A stretch of DNA of 64,000 nt from positions 124,001-188,000 of IMG/VR virus record IMGVR_UViG_3300020474_000001; one strand, written 5' to 3'. The DNA is from a virus. A model generated the notes under the pieces. That model worked only from the letters and a program-made list of their open reading frames with translations. It ran no database searches and was not told where the DNA came from. Positions 26,682 through 37,000 of the stretch are shown here, piece by piece. The position numbers and the translations under genes were made by a program. How positions within the stretch are numbered: the first letter of the stretch is position 1; the number at the start of each line of letters is the position of its first letter.

Positions 26682-26918
26682 CTACCAATCTGGATAGATA
26701 TCTTCTGAGTATTCTTTACTTGATCTCCTTTTTATAACTCTTTTCTTAGTACATTCCTTACACTCATATGAATACGAAGATGCTGCTGGACCTCTATCTT
26801 TACGTGTTCTATAAAATCCATCTACTAGATCCTTTACCTCACCACACTTCCGACACTTCCTATCGGTGAGTAATAAATGACCTAGTTTAATTTGATTGTC
26901 ATCAAATCCTTCTATCAT
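26682..26918 (-). CDS. zinc-ribbon protein upstream of gp18
   Basis: 78 residues with two CxxC pairs: CRKC at 22-25 and CKEC at 53-56, separated by DGFYRTRKDRG and an SYSYE turn. This four-cysteine pattern resembles the zinc ribbon that precedes HNH nucleases, but no HNH follows. The C-terminus is basic and then acidic. A DNA-binding or regulatory role is possible. It overlaps the preceding small gene by four bases. Confidence 0.65.
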   Translation of the reverse strand: MIEGFDDNQIKLGHLLLTDRKCRKCGEVKDLVDGFYRTRKDRGPAASSYSYECKECTKKRVIKRRSSKEYSEDIYPDW

Positions 26919-27121
26919 TTCTCTGCCGCATACAATGCAAATGTAGAGGTAGTTATAACAGTCATCATATTAGCAATATGTTGTTTGTCCGCTTCTGCAC
27001 ATTTATTGGACTTAGCAATAAAGCAACCGAATATGGTTACTCCTACTATTATTAATTGAACAAAAATAACAAAGCGTATTAGATCAATAACTTTTTCTTT
27101 GGTGGTTTTTCTGTTGATCAT
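26915..27121 (-). CDS. small membrane protein after terminase
   Basis: 68 residues from the ATG at 27121, which overlaps the gp17 stop in ATGA. Two hydrophobic segments (VIDLIRFVIFVQLIIVGVTI, then MMTVITTSTFALYA) flank a polar loop. The function is unknown. Confidence 0.6.
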   Translation of the reverse strand: MINRKTTKEKVIDLIRFVIFVQLIIVGVTIFGCFIAKSNKCAEADKQHIANMMTVITTSTFALYAAEK

Positions 27122-28767
27122 GACAGATAATCCCACATGTAAGCACTATCTCCATATTCATCAACATGCCAGCGATCACCATTTTTATCTACAAAACTTT
27201 CTGTATCTTCTAACCCATCAGACATAAATCCGAAAGGTGCCATATCTTGTTCAATTTGATTTTTCTGTTCCTCATACAATCTCTTCCTTACATCCTGATC
27301 TGTTAGCTCCTTGAAATAATCCTGTGCAACTAACCAAGCGTAAATGACAAGACACATTGCTAGGTCATCATTACATCCATCTTCTGCTTCAAAGGAATTT
27401 TTTTTCGAAATGAAAGTTGTAAGTTCTGAAATAATTTCATAGTCAGAGAAAAGAAGCTTATCTTCTTCTATTAATGTCTTCAAGTTGAGAGACCCAACTT
27501 TTTTTACAGTCTTTGACATCTTTAGTCCAAGTTGAGTTTTCTTTCCAGAAAATCCTTGACCAACTATTTGACCAGCTCTACCTCTCATAGAGCACATAAG
27601 AAGATTTTGATACTCTAAATCATATTGAATAATTGAAGCTACTTGATCTCCAACATCATTAACTTCGCATAAAATATATGCACTATTAAAACTTCTTGCG
27701 ACCTCCCAAATAATATTGGGGAATAGCATTGGTTTTATCTCATTATTTCTATACTTTGCTACTACTTTGTGTGGGAATTCTGTAATATCTACAACTATGA
27801 ACGCTGAATAATCTTCTCCAACTCCACGAGCAACATCAACTGTAATTACATAGTCATGATTCTCTATGGGGTCCTGATATACATCAAGACCGGCATTCAT
27901 AGTCTTTGGATTCTCATATATTAAAGACTTCAGTTTGCTGGGTGCGATTAAAGTATCAACAGATCCTAAGAATTCACACTCAAACTCAACCTTGAACTGA
28001 GATTCAGATGTGTTTGAAATTGTTTGTTTTTTCCACTTATCGTCTCTGCCTGGAACTTCTGACCAGTGAACTTCAGTTGGTACATATTCGCTAACTGATT
28101 TCTCAGCATCATGCCACATTCGGTAGAAATGATTCATACCATGTGGCGTAGAAACAATAATTACTTTGGTGCTTTTACCAGAAGTAATAGTAGGATAAAC
28201 AGATGCAAAGAATTGATCAGCAACGTGATTTGGGACGAACGCGAACTCGTCGAGAAAGAGGATGTTAAACGACATACCTCGCACAGCACTTGCAGACGTA
28301 GAAGCTGCCAATATTTTACTGCCATTTTCTAATTCAATATTACCCTTGTTCCAGTTTATCACACCTTGCTGCATCCACTTTGGAATGTTTTCATATGCAG
28401 TTGCAAGTCTACTTAAAAGTTCTCTAGATGTTGATGCTTTGTTTGCTAGAATACCAATACTTACATTTGCATTAAATAGCATGAAGTGTAGGAGATATGA
28501 TATAACTGTTGTAGATTTGCCAGTTTGTCGTGGCATCTTACAAATATTAAATCTATTCTCATGGAAGTTATTAATTAATTTCTCCTGAAAATCATATGGT
28601 CTAAATTGAGTTAAACCTTCGTCAAGTGAAACAATTTTAATATAATTATTAGCAAAGTAAACTGGATCATTCTGGGACTTTACTATTTCTATAATTTGTT
28701 CTTCTGTAAATTCATGTGTTGTCCCATACTTCTTAAGTAGGGGATTGCCAAGATAAGAATCAGTCAT
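27118..28767 (-). CDS. gp17: terminase large subunit gp17
   Basis: The DNA packaging motor ATPase and headful nuclease. The 549 residues (T4: 610) include the adenine-binding FRPYDFQ segment (55-61), Walker A PRQTGKST (79-86), LDEF Walker B (172-175), the VSTPHG coupling motif, and the RNase H-like nuclease motif VDVARGVGEDYS (near 308) with later acidic partners (NDLAMC). The start follows the stop of the upstream gene by nine bases. Confidence 0.97.
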   Translation of the reverse strand: MTDSYLGNPLLKKYGTTHEFTEEQIIEIVKSQNDPVYFANNYIKIVSLDEGLTQFRPYDFQEKLINNFHENRFNICKMPRQTGKSTTVISYLLHFMLFNANVSIGILANKASTSRELLSRLATAYENIPKWMQQGVINWNKGNIELENGSKILAASTSASAVRGMSFNILFLDEFAFVPNHVADQFFASVYPTITSGKSTKVIIVSTPHGMNHFYRMWHDAEKSVSEYVPTEVHWSEVPGRDDKWKKQTISNTSESQFKVEFECEFLGSVDTLIAPSKLKSLIYENPKTMNAGLDVYQDPIENHDYVITVDVARGVGEDYSAFIVVDITEFPHKVVAKYRNNEIKPMLFPNIIWEVARSFNSAYILCEVNDVGDQVASIIQYDLEYQNLLMCSMRGRAGQIVGQGFSGKKTQLGLKMSKTVKKVGSLNLKTLIEEDKLLFSDYEIISELTTFISKKNSFEAEDGCNDDLAMCLVIYAWLVAQDYFKELTDQDVRKRLYEEQKNQIEQDMAPFGFMSDGLEDTESFVDKNGDRWHVDEYGDSAYMWDYLS

Positions 28768-28776
28768 AATTTAAAT

Positions 28777-29100
28777 TCACTTCTGTTTATTTTTTCCTGC
28801 ACAGTGTGCTTTTTGAGAAAACCCTTTTGGGTTGTTACAGTCAATAGATTTCTTATATTTTTTGCTCCAAGATTCTGTGGCATAATTGCCTTCTCTTTTT
28901 GCTTGATCTCTGAGTGCTTTAATCAACTTACTATCACCAGGAGCGTCTCCAGGTTTTTTCTTTAAGTTCTCTCTTCTCTGCTTTTCAAATTCATGTCGCT
29001 TTGCAGCAGACATTTGTTTCTTAGGCACCAATTGTCCAGTATGAGCACCAATTTCGGTCTCATCCTTTGCCTCTATCATAAATTCTCTTAATGTTTTCAT
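28777..29100 (-). CDS. small basic protein between gp16 and gp17
   Basis: 107 residues from the ATG at 29100, which overlaps the upstream stop by one base (TGATG). It has a basic, Lys-rich body (KKQMSAAKRHEFEKQRRENLKKK with flanks) and a C-terminal SKKYKKSIDCNNPKGFSQKAHC motif. I have seen such Cys/Lys ends in marine phage proteins of unknown role. A DNA- or capsid-associated protein is a reasonable guess. Confidence 0.6.
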   Translation of the reverse strand: MKTLREFMIEAKDETEIGAHTGQLVPKKQMSAAKRHEFEKQRRENLKKKPGDAPGDSKLIKALRDQAKREGNYATESWSKKYKKSIDCNNPKGFSQKAHCAGKNKQK

Positions 29101-29801
29101 CAGCAATTCCAACGACGACGTGCTGCTCTACCTCTTTCACCATTCCAACTCTTCGAACGAGCACAGAAACTCTTTCTGCGTTTTGCTGCTTTAGATCCTG
29201 GATTTAGTTTAGATGGGGGTGTAGTCACGGCAGTCTTCAAATTGCCACCAGTGCGTCTATTATATTTTGCGACACCCTTTGCAGTCATACCTGCACCACT
29301 CTTAGTGCTTCTCTTGTCACCAGATCTCTGAGACATTCCTGACATATCTTCAACTTGCAGGAATGGTTGTCCGGGAACTACCTGTGATGCTTTGTAAGTT
29401 ACAACACGAGCTCCTGGATATGCTTTTATGATTTCGTCTTGAATTTCTCCCTTATTTGGCATTTTCAGATTTGGGAAAAACATTTTCATTGAAATATATT
29501 TTCCTCTCCAATTCAAATACACATCAACCATATGTCCAGTTTTTGCTGGAATTCTTACTGCTTCAGAGATATTATAGTAATCTCTTATATTCTTGCTTCT
29601 GATAATATCCACTACATTTGCAAATGCTTTTCCATTTGCATCATTTATAACAACAGATTCTCCTACTCCACCTGATTCTCCAGCATCTCCCTCATCTGGA
29701 TCTTCTCCTGTAGTAAATCTATCCCAAGAAGAACCGCCATATCTGCAGTTAGATCTTAATTCTTTACGGTTGCATCTTCTACAATACTTTTCTTCTACCA
29801 T
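29100..29801 (-). CDS. zinc-finger-like protein with DUF6321-type C-terminus
   Basis: 233 residues. The N-terminus has CRRC and a third cysteine, a possible zinc site, followed by an acidic Gly-rich linker. The middle (about 45-150) is an alpha/beta region of unknown fold. The end has GMTAKGVAKYNRRTGG, KTAVTTPPSKL, AAKRRKSFCARS and a final RRRWNC, the pattern of the DUF6321 family found in marine phages. It lies between the two terminase genes and is read from a late promoter at 29824-29831. Confidence 0.6.
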   Translation of the reverse strand: MVEEKYCRRCNRKELRSNCRYGGSSWDRFTTGEDPDEGDAGESGGVGESVVINDANGKAFANVVDIIRSKNIRDYYNISEAVRIPAKTGHMVDVYLNWRGKYISMKMFFPNLKMPNKGEIQDEIIKAYPGARVVTYKASQVVPGQPFLQVEDMSGMSQRSGDKRSTKSGAGMTAKGVAKYNRRTGGNLKTAVTTPPSKLNPGSKAAKRRKSFCARSKSWNGERGRAARRRWNC

Positions 29802-29822
29802 TGAAAAAAATATATTCTTGTT

Positions 29823-30245
29823 TTATTTATCAAGATCCTTAAGACCATTCTTTAACAACTTTGATAGTTCTGCAGTTGATCCAACAAATAATGCATTATT
29901 TACTGTTGATGGACCTTTTGTTTTTACACTTTCCTCTTCAACATCTTTTAATTTTTTCTGAAGCTCCATCAACTTGTCTGTAGTGTCTGAAACATTCTTG
30001 ATCAACTGTCCTAGAACTTCGTATGCTCTTGGTTGTTCTGTTTCTTGTGCCAATTCAAGAACACTATCTATTGCTTCCTGACCTTTTTCTATAATTGAGT
30101 ATAAGTTTCCACGAGTGTATTCATAATCTTTTTTAATATCTTCGACAGATGAGCTAATATCTTCTATCTTTTTTATCTTCTTACTTTCGACTTCCTTTGG
30201 TTCGATGTCGAAAGTTTCATTCAATTTATCAAATTTATCAGTCAT
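29823..30245 (-). CDS. gp16: terminase small subunit gp16
   Basis: The DNA-recognition and regulatory subunit of the packaging motor. The 140 residues (T4: 164) align with T4 gp16 in order: a DYEYTRGNLYSIIEKGQEAID helix (T4 DDYGVVRRN), EQPRAYEVLGQLIKNVSDT (T4 SPRHMEVFATLMGQM) and a coiled-coil LMELQKKLKDVEEE. It ends with NNALFVGSTAEL (T4 NATVFMGSPTEL). Confidence 0.85.
   Translation of the reverse strand: MTDKFDKLNETFDIEPKEVESKKIKKIEDISSSVEDIKKDYEYTRGNLYSIIEKGQEAIDSVLELAQETEQPRAYEVLGQLIKNVSDTTDKLMELQKKLKDVEEESVKTKGPSTVNNALFVGSTAELSKLLKNGLKDLDK
29824..29831 (-). promoter_or_regulatory. late promoter GATAAATA
   Basis: Late motif on the minus strand, embedded in the last codons of gp16 and 23 bases before the next ATG. 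Confidence 0.5.
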
Positions 30246-30247
30246 AT

Positions 30248-31249
30248 TCAGAATATATCTCCATTAAATCCAAAATCATCACCTTCTTCAACCAATACAT
30301 CATCCTGTTGATTGATGATCTTAACTGCTGCTCCTCTCAAGTGAGAAGTGACTACAGTTTTGTCTCTACCACGATCTACCAAAACTTTTGAATCGGAAAT
30401 TGTTTTAATATATATCTGCTCTCCCTCAATATCAATATAAGAATCTTCTGTCAACACACTAGAGTCATCAACTTCAATAATAGTGGTTGATGCGTCAATA
30501 TCCTTAGATACTATTGTCACAACATCTCCATTATAATCTTTAATTGCTCTAGGAGATACTGAATAACTAAGTCCTCTAACCGCTGAGGTGCTAGATCGAC
30601 CTTCCAGATAATTGATAGTAGCTTTCTTGATAATATCTTTCGATGCCGATGTAACTGGACCAAATAAGTATGTCTTTGCGTTAAATTTTAAAGTATAAAG
30701 TAATACTCTTCTACTGGTAAAATCTCCAGTGTAATCATCTTGCATTGTGATATTATCAAGAACAATCGGAATATCTCTTTTTTCTTTTATCCCATCAACT
30801 AACTCAATGGAAATATTATACGCAGGTTGAAAGTATGGAAGTATTTGCTCAATTATTTGGAGCATATCATCATTGACCTTAGCCATTATACTAAGCTCAA
30901 ATTGCATAGTGTATGGAACAGGCATATATGTCTTTTTGCACTCAGACCCATCTTCAGAGTCTATTGATACAAACTGCTGTGTTGTAGTTACCTTTCTAGA
31001 TGAATCGTATGTTAATCCATTGAATTCGAATGACATTCTTGGGAGAGTGATTGCAGTTGATTTGTTTAAATCTGGAGACTGCTCTAATCTTGCAAGAAAT
31101 TTTTGTGTTGGTCCATACGCAAGAGGAACTTTTACAACATCAAGCACATTGTTACTACTATCAAAGTGCTTGATAGAAATATTGTTAAACATCGTGCCAA
31201 AGGCGATGATGGTTTTTCTTAATATTTCGTTATAAAAATACTCAAACAT
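30248..31249 (-). CDS. gp15: tail sheath terminator gp15
   Basis: Forms the ring that caps the sheath and joins tail to head. The 333 residues (T4: 272) start MFEYFYNEILRKTIIAFGTMFNNI and contain KVPLAYGPTQKFLARLEQ and LPRMSFEF near residue 65, all diagnostic. They also carry the MPVPYTMQFELSI and ILPYFQPAYN segments. A C-terminal extension (about 230-333) is not found in T4. Confidence 0.93.
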   Translation of the reverse strand: MFEYFYNEILRKTIIAFGTMFNNISIKHFDSSNNVLDVVKVPLAYGPTQKFLARLEQSPDLNKSTAITLPRMSFEFNGLTYDSSRKVTTTQQFVSIDSEDGSECKKTYMPVPYTMQFELSIMAKVNDDMLQIIEQILPYFQPAYNISIELVDGIKEKRDIPIVLDNITMQDDYTGDFTSRRVLLYTLKFNAKTYLFGPVTSASKDIIKKATINYLEGRSSTSAVRGLSYSVSPRAIKDYNGDVVTIVSKDIDASTTIIEVDDSSVLTEDSYIDIEGEQIYIKTISDSKVLVDRGRDKTVVTSHLRGAAVKIINQQDDVLVEEGDDFGFNGDIF

Positions 31250-31270
31250 GACTATTGCTTTTATATAAAA

Positions 31271-31278
31271 TATTTATG
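31271..31278 (-). promoter_or_regulatory. late promoter CATAAATA
   Basis: Late motif on the minus strand overlapping the gp14 stop codon, 22 bases before the gp15 ATG. Confidence 0.6.
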
Positions 31279-32692
31279 GGGTTCCAAATGGATTTATTTC
31301 AGAGAAATCAATGATATCATCTGACTCTGCTTCAATATTATAATTATCGGCAAAACCATCATCAGTTGGAAATTTATCGACAAATAAAATCCTATGTGTT
31401 GCTTTTGATTCTGAACCAGTCAATATTTCTCCAATTTTGAACTCTCCAGATATATGAGACAATTCTAGAACATTTGTATAATTCCAAGTTCTAACTCTTG
31501 CTGTAGTTCCACTCTCAGAACCAGTTACAGTTTCATTGAAAATGAAGTTTCCTTGAGATTCCAAATATGGATTGGATATGGTTATCGCAGGAGCCTCTGT
31601 ATACCCAACACCAGCATTAATTAGGTTGATTGTGGTGATTTGTCCATCAACACCTATTACAGCGGTTGCAGACGCTCCTACGGTCGAATTACCGGCAATG
31701 GTGATGGTAGGTTGATCTATATATCCAAGACCAGGATTTGTAATCTCAAATGAACCAACAACACCATCTGCAATTTGAGTTACAGCTTCCGCTCCATCTC
31801 CGCTACCAAAGAACTTTATACCAGGCGCTTCTGTGTATCCTGCACCAGTATTAACAATATCAACATTCTGAACCAACCTAGAACGAGTTCCAAGAGTTGC
31901 ATTATGTACATTTATGCCACCAATTAATCTTGTGGTCGCTATACCAGTAACTCCACCACTAGGTGCAGATGAAAAACCAACCGTTGGATTATCAAAGTAT
32001 CCACTTCCTCTATTTGTTATAGTTACCAATTGAATTCCACCATCAGCAATTGTAGCTGTTGCAGTAGCAGTAATACCAATACCTGTAACAAGAAGTGTCT
32101 GAGTTGGTCCAAGAATAACTGGAGTTCCGTCAGCATTTCTACCATCAATTTCATTTCCGATTAAATTGTCATCAATTTCATGAATATCGGTATCTATAAT
32201 TTCATTTTCGTAGCGGAACAACTCACATCTCAACTCATACACATAGTTCTTCTGGAGTTGATAGAATGGTTTTTCATGTTCGACATATTTAATTTCATAC
32301 AATCTATCACCTAAAGGAAGATATACTAAATCCCCTTCTTTTGGTCTAGATGATAACTTAATATTTGGTTTATCCTTTATCAGAGGTTCGATATAGTTTT
32401 CCCATCTTTCTTTGGATATTACAAATGTAATTTCCTGAGTTTGCTCGATACCAAACTTTGAGAGTAATACTGGATTTTCGGCATACCCGTCATAGTTTTG
32501 AATATATGCTTCTATTGGATATGAGTTTGTAAATGCAGACTGAGTAACTTCTCTTACTATATCATTTTCACTTACGAATGATCTTGGCATGTAGTGAACC
32601 TCTATGCCATACATTCTTAACTGTTCGTTAATGATATCTTGAATTAAATTCTGCTCACCGGATGTTCCTTGAGTAAAAAATGGATTTAGCAT
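31274..32692 (-). CDS. gp14: neck protein gp14 with Gly-repeat insertion
   Basis: With gp13 it seals the filled head and prepares it for tail joining. The 472 residues (T4: 256) have the family N-terminus (MLNPFFTQGT, EQLRMYGIEVHYMPR) and a KFGIEQTQEITFVISKERWE segment. Between about residues 205 and 385 lies an insertion of at least four repeats of the type G-x-GY-x-x-x-P-x-(V/I), for example GSGYFDNPTV, GAGYTEAPGI, GLGYIDQPTI and GVGYTEAPAI. The ATG at 32692 follows the gp13 stop by one base. A TTG three codons earlier is less likely. Confidence 0.93.
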   Translation of the reverse strand: MLNPFFTQGTSGEQNLIQDIINEQLRMYGIEVHYMPRSFVSENDIVREVTQSAFTNSYPIEAYIQNYDGYAENPVLLSKFGIEQTQEITFVISKERWENYIEPLIKDKPNIKLSSRPKEGDLVYLPLGDRLYEIKYVEHEKPFYQLQKNYVYELRCELFRYENEIIDTDIHEIDDNLIGNEIDGRNADGTPVILGPTQTLLVTGIGITATATATIADGGIQLVTITNRGSGYFDNPTVGFSSAPSGGVTGIATTRLIGGINVHNATLGTRSRLVQNVDIVNTGAGYTEAPGIKFFGSGDGAEAVTQIADGVVGSFEITNPGLGYIDQPTITIAGNSTVGASATAVIGVDGQITTINLINAGVGYTEAPAITISNPYLESQGNFIFNETVTGSESGTTARVRTWNYTNVLELSHISGEFKIGEILTGSESKATHRILFVDKFPTDDGFADNYNIEAESDDIIDFSEINPFGTP

Positions 32693-32693
32693 A

Positions 32694-33542
32694 TCAACCA
32701 ATCATATCTAGTGGTGGTAATTCGTATGTATTTGACATATCATCAAGGATGAATTCAATTTCTCTCTGCGCATCTTCATAGATCATTCTTCCATTTAACT
32801 CAACTCCTCCTGGGAGTTTTACTCCTTGGAATTTGATCAGATTCTGCCCCCACTGTCTCTTAACCAATGCTGTCAAATATCTCTTCAAGAAGGAATCGTT
32901 CCATACTCCAGTATATTCGTTTGGGTCTATGAGACGATAGCAATCAATAATCAAGTGCTCTCCTGCCTTTACAGCAGACCAATCGATATCAATATATAAG
33001 CGATCCATTCTCTGGTTAAATCTGATTTGCTTCTCAGTAGTTAACAAAAAGTTAAGATCTTCTAAGTATGTCTTAGTCATTGCATACTGAAGTATTTCCA
33101 TAGAACCCCAGTAATACAAATCATTCAGGAACATTTGGTACTTCAAACTGAACATATTATTTGTAGTAGTATTTGCACCATCAAAGTGATATATCTTTGT
33201 GATTCCAATCACTGCTGGAGGAATTTGTAAATAGTTTCCTGCCTCATTATATGAGAATGTGACTGTACCTATACCAGAAACATTCGAGCTTGCAGTTGTA
33301 GTTGTTACACCAATATTCCCGTTTTCTTCTTTTGCTCTACCTCTATCAATATCGTCTTGAGTTACTTTATATTTCAAGAAAGTTTGCATTACACCGTCAA
33401 AGTGTCTTTCATGAAAATACTGCAAGGCATCATCGACCAAATCATCAAGTTGCTCATCAGCGACATTAATTTCTAATACTGGAGCTCCTAGTTGCCTTTT
33501 ACAATAGTTTATTAACTCAGACCTACTTGATGGTTGTGACAT
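32694..33542 (-). CDS. gp13: neck protein gp13
   Basis: The head completion protein that joins portal and gp14. The 282 residues (T4: 309) begin with the typical SRSELINYCKRQLGAPVLEINVADEQ and DDALQYFHERHFDG blocks. They later show QIRFNQRMDRLYIDIDW and LKRYLTALVKRQWGQNL. It is followed one base later by gp14 and preceded by a late promoter. Confidence 0.95.
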   Translation of the reverse strand: MSQPSSRSELINYCKRQLGAPVLEINVADEQLDDLVDDALQYFHERHFDGVMQTFLKYKVTQDDIDRGRAKEENGNIGVTTTTASSNVSGIGTVTFSYNEAGNYLQIPPAVIGITKIYHFDGANTTTNNMFSLKYQMFLNDLYYWGSMEILQYAMTKTYLEDLNFLLTTEKQIRFNQRMDRLYIDIDWSAVKAGEHLIIDCYRLIDPNEYTGVWNDSFLKRYLTALVKRQWGQNLIKFQGVKLPGGVELNGRMIYEDAQREIEFILDDMSNTYELPPLDMIG

Positions 33543-33567
33543 TTACTTAAAATAGACCTATTAATAG

Positions 33568-33575
33568 TATTTATC
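33568..33575 (-). promoter_or_regulatory. late promoter GATAAATA
   Basis: Late motif on the minus strand, 26 bases upstream of the gp13 ATG. Confidence 0.6.
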
Positions 33576-33580
33576 ATGAT

Positions 33581-33841
33581 TTATATATCGCAGTCACCCC
33601 AGATACCAGTCTCTTGATATTTCAGTTCTTCATACATTTCTCTTCTAGAATCTTCTTGATGAAATACAGACCAACACCAAGACAATGCCATTTTCCGCAA
33701 TTCCTCAATGTCATCACATTCTTCAATCATTGGGATCATATGCTTAAATTGTGGATGCCGAGGTGGATTTTTAAAACACTCTTCTTTTAATTGCTCAAAA
33801 TTTAACATATTTCCATTTAAGATAAGTTCATCATAATCCAT
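33581..33841 (-). CDS. small conserved protein, unknown function
   Basis: 86 residues, acidic, with FEQLKEECFKNPPRHPQFKHMIPM and a C-terminal MALSWCWSVFHQE helix with two tryptophans. It overlaps the coiled-coil gene upstream by 11 bases. No family is recognised. Being inside the late operon suggests a structural or chaperone role. Confidence 0.6.
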   Translation of the reverse strand: MDYDELILNGNMLNFEQLKEECFKNPPRHPQFKHMIPMIEECDDIEELRKMALSWCWSVFHQEDSRREMYEELKYQETGIWGDCDI

Positions 33842-34031
33842 CTGTCAACTTTTTTAACATCTCTTTAATATCGTTTATTTCTTCACGTATATTGTCAAGA
33901 TCTATTTTGAATCTGTCTAATTTTTTGTCCTCTTTGATTTTGGAATTTCTTTTTGAAATGTATTCTTTATATTTTTCCGCATTTCTATTTGAAATAGAAT
34001 TTGTTGCACCATCTCTTTCAAAATCGCTCAT
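33831..34031 (-). CDS. small coiled-coil protein
   Basis: 66 highly charged residues. The second half (KLDRFKIDLDNIREEINDI and onward) has a clear heptad pattern, so a coiled coil is likely. It follows the 2393-residue gene by one base and overlaps the next gene. The function is unknown. Confidence 0.6.
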   Translation of the reverse strand: MSDFERDGATNSISNRNAEKYKEYISKRNSKIKEDKKLDRFKIDLDNIREEINDIKEMLKKLTDGL

Positions 34032-34032
34032 A

Positions 34033-37000
34033 TCATGCTAAAGCTATTACTTTTAAATTCTTAATTTTTGGAACTTGTACTTGATTCTTAGAAGTCATAA
34101 TAATTTTTACTCTATATGAAATGAAAGAGGACAAACTGTCAGCAGTGAATGTATATTCGGAATATTCCGATGACTTACTAATAATCTCATCAGATTTACC
34201 GCCATTCAAATCATCATATCCCGAGAATGGAACAAACGTTGGTTCAAATCCTTCAGAATCGCTGATTGCATAGAATGCTCTAATATCATTTTCTTCCATC
34301 AAGTCCGCATCTAGAATAATTTTTAATCCAGTGGCAGGATTATCAATATTCATCTCTTTCGAGATATATTGGCATGCAGTTGGATCTGTAAATATTTTAT
34401 TAACTCTTCCATCCTCAGCATAATCTTCAATTATGTTATTAATACGGTTGGATGTAAGTATCATACTTACTCTTTCAGAATCAATGATTGGTGTAAGTTT
34501 TGAATTTGTTGTACTCAAGAATAATCTAAGGTTTGAAGACTTATTTCCTATATTTGCAGATAGTTTATTATCCTCATTTACTTTTGAACATATGATTCTT
34601 GGAGATTTGAGATAGTTTGGTTTATTGATTGAAATCTCTTCAAATCCAGTATTTATAAATGGAACTTCATCTCCACTTTGTGACTGTCCGGTTGTAGTTC
34701 TCAATTGTGCTGATATGCTCGTTCCCTCAATGCTCAAATTATGAATGTTGGGAGTTACAATCTCGAATGGAATATTTTGAGTTGCTTTTGATAAATATCC
34801 TCCACATGTTTTTGTTTTATTTGCATGCAATTTCTGGAATCCAGCATCATTGCTTCTATCATCGTTATTTTGGTTGAAAACTTCTTCAGTATTCAACTTA
34901 ATATGATATGAATCAAATGTTATTGGATCATCAACCTCAACATCTGAGAAGTTGTGAATTTTATTAACTCTTAGCAAGTTTACCCCATTAATCTCATACT
35001 TATAAACAGGTGTTCCCGATGGGTATGATTTGGAGAGAGTATTGTTAACACCTCTCAAGATTCCGCCAACTTGAGTGTCAGATACCTGATTATATTCAAT
35101 GATTTCATCTTCAATCAACAGGAATCCTATATTTGTGGTTCCAACTCCAACGTTTTCAAAAGTTGAAAACTCTGAAGTATCATCTATTGATATTGGAGAA
35201 GTTGATTCTGAATCATATGCTAATGTCAGCTTGGTTGGTCTAACATCAGAAGAAACTCCGAATATCTCTACCCTATTGTCACTTGAGTGCATACCGTGAT
35301 TCTGGTGATTTATCTTGATGTGCAATCCATCAGAGTCAGTTACAATATTGTTGATATAAACTGGACCTTCACTATTATCTTTCATATCCGAAGACACTCC
35401 AGTGAGTCTCTTATATTGAAGTTTATTGTCTGATTGGTTGATTACGAAATCTCCTTGAACATTATCAAAAATCAACTCACTAGTCTCTCCAACAGTAGCA
35501 ATAGTAAGTCTTGCACCAGATCCAGAACCAGTAGTAGTTATTCCCAACACATCACCAACATTATATCCAGATCCACCGTCAGAAATTGTTGCACCAGTGA
35601 TTTCTCCTGCAGAAAGTGTCACGTCTGCTTTTGCACCTCTACCATTACCAGTAATTGTAGTCAAATTAATATCATCAAATGCAGTTGCACTTGCATCATA
35701 CCCGGATCCAGCATCTGTTATACTCAATGTACCAGTAGCTGTTGCCGCCGTACCTACTAGTGTTGCTGCTGCATTGGTTTTGTCTTGATAATAGACAACT
35801 CCAGGTGACAAAGCATAACTATCCATATCTGCAGAAGAACCCACTGCAGTTGACAATCCAGCTCTTATTTTCTTTGCTTTGAATGATAAAGAATCTGGCA
35901 TCAACTTAGCAATCTGACAATTTTGTGCAGAAAGTTGAGAATTGTAAAATTCAACTGTCCCAGAATCTAAGAAATCTGCTCTATACATCGTAAACTTCAA
36001 ATTCTCTGAAGAATTTGCTTCCCAGTCAGAAGTATTTTGTGATTTGAAAAGTGGTCCGAGATACGAATGATTTGATATATACGAATCTGAAATTATATCA
36101 AACTCACCAATTTTAGAAACAAATACACTATACTTTGTTGAATTTGATTTCAAACAGATTGCATACTCAGAGTTTCCTCCTTCCAAATATACTGGAGATT
36201 TAAATTCAAATGAAGTTGCTATAGATCCATCTGCAGAAGTTTGAACATCTTCTGGATTTATTGCAACTCTAGTTCCAGGTATAATCTTTTCTGATGGGAC
36301 ACCACTCTTCATGGGTCTTATTTGCATTTCAACAGGAATGCTATTTGCATCTTTTGTTCTAAAGAAAATATCGCATCGAGTTATAAAAATACCCGTTTCA
36401 TCTTCCACTTTAAATGATTGTGCAAGTGGATCGTACCATGCAATAGTTTTTTCTTGAGATGAACTTGTTGATGATCCTGATACAAGTTCAGTATCAATAG
36501 CATCTCTAACAGAAGATAATTCAAATTCTGGTCTTTCTTGAACAAGTGGTGATCGAACAGATACTATGTTATCATTAACGGTTTCAATTATGCCAGAAGA
36601 TGTAAATGTTCTCTCTGCTCTTGATATTACATCATTTGTATCGTTGCTTTCACTACTGGTCAAAGTAAATGTTTTTTCTCCAGATTCAAAGTTTGGATTT
36701 GAAACTCTTGTAGAATCTGGAATATAAAAACTACCGAGTAAACAGGATGCTGAATCTGATAATAATCTTATATTAGTTACAACTGCCTGTGCCCCACTAT
36801 CCCTACCTGAAAGTGTCATTCCAACTTCCACTAATCCATAGTAAGAAGATTCAGATTCACTTGACAGTGATAATGTATCTACATTTAATACTGTTGAAGT
36901 TGCTGAATATATTTCAGGTAGCTGTGTGTTATTGTATGGATTTTCATCATATACTTTTACTGGAGAGTTGTATGGACCTTCTTTATGGTTCAATTGCGCC

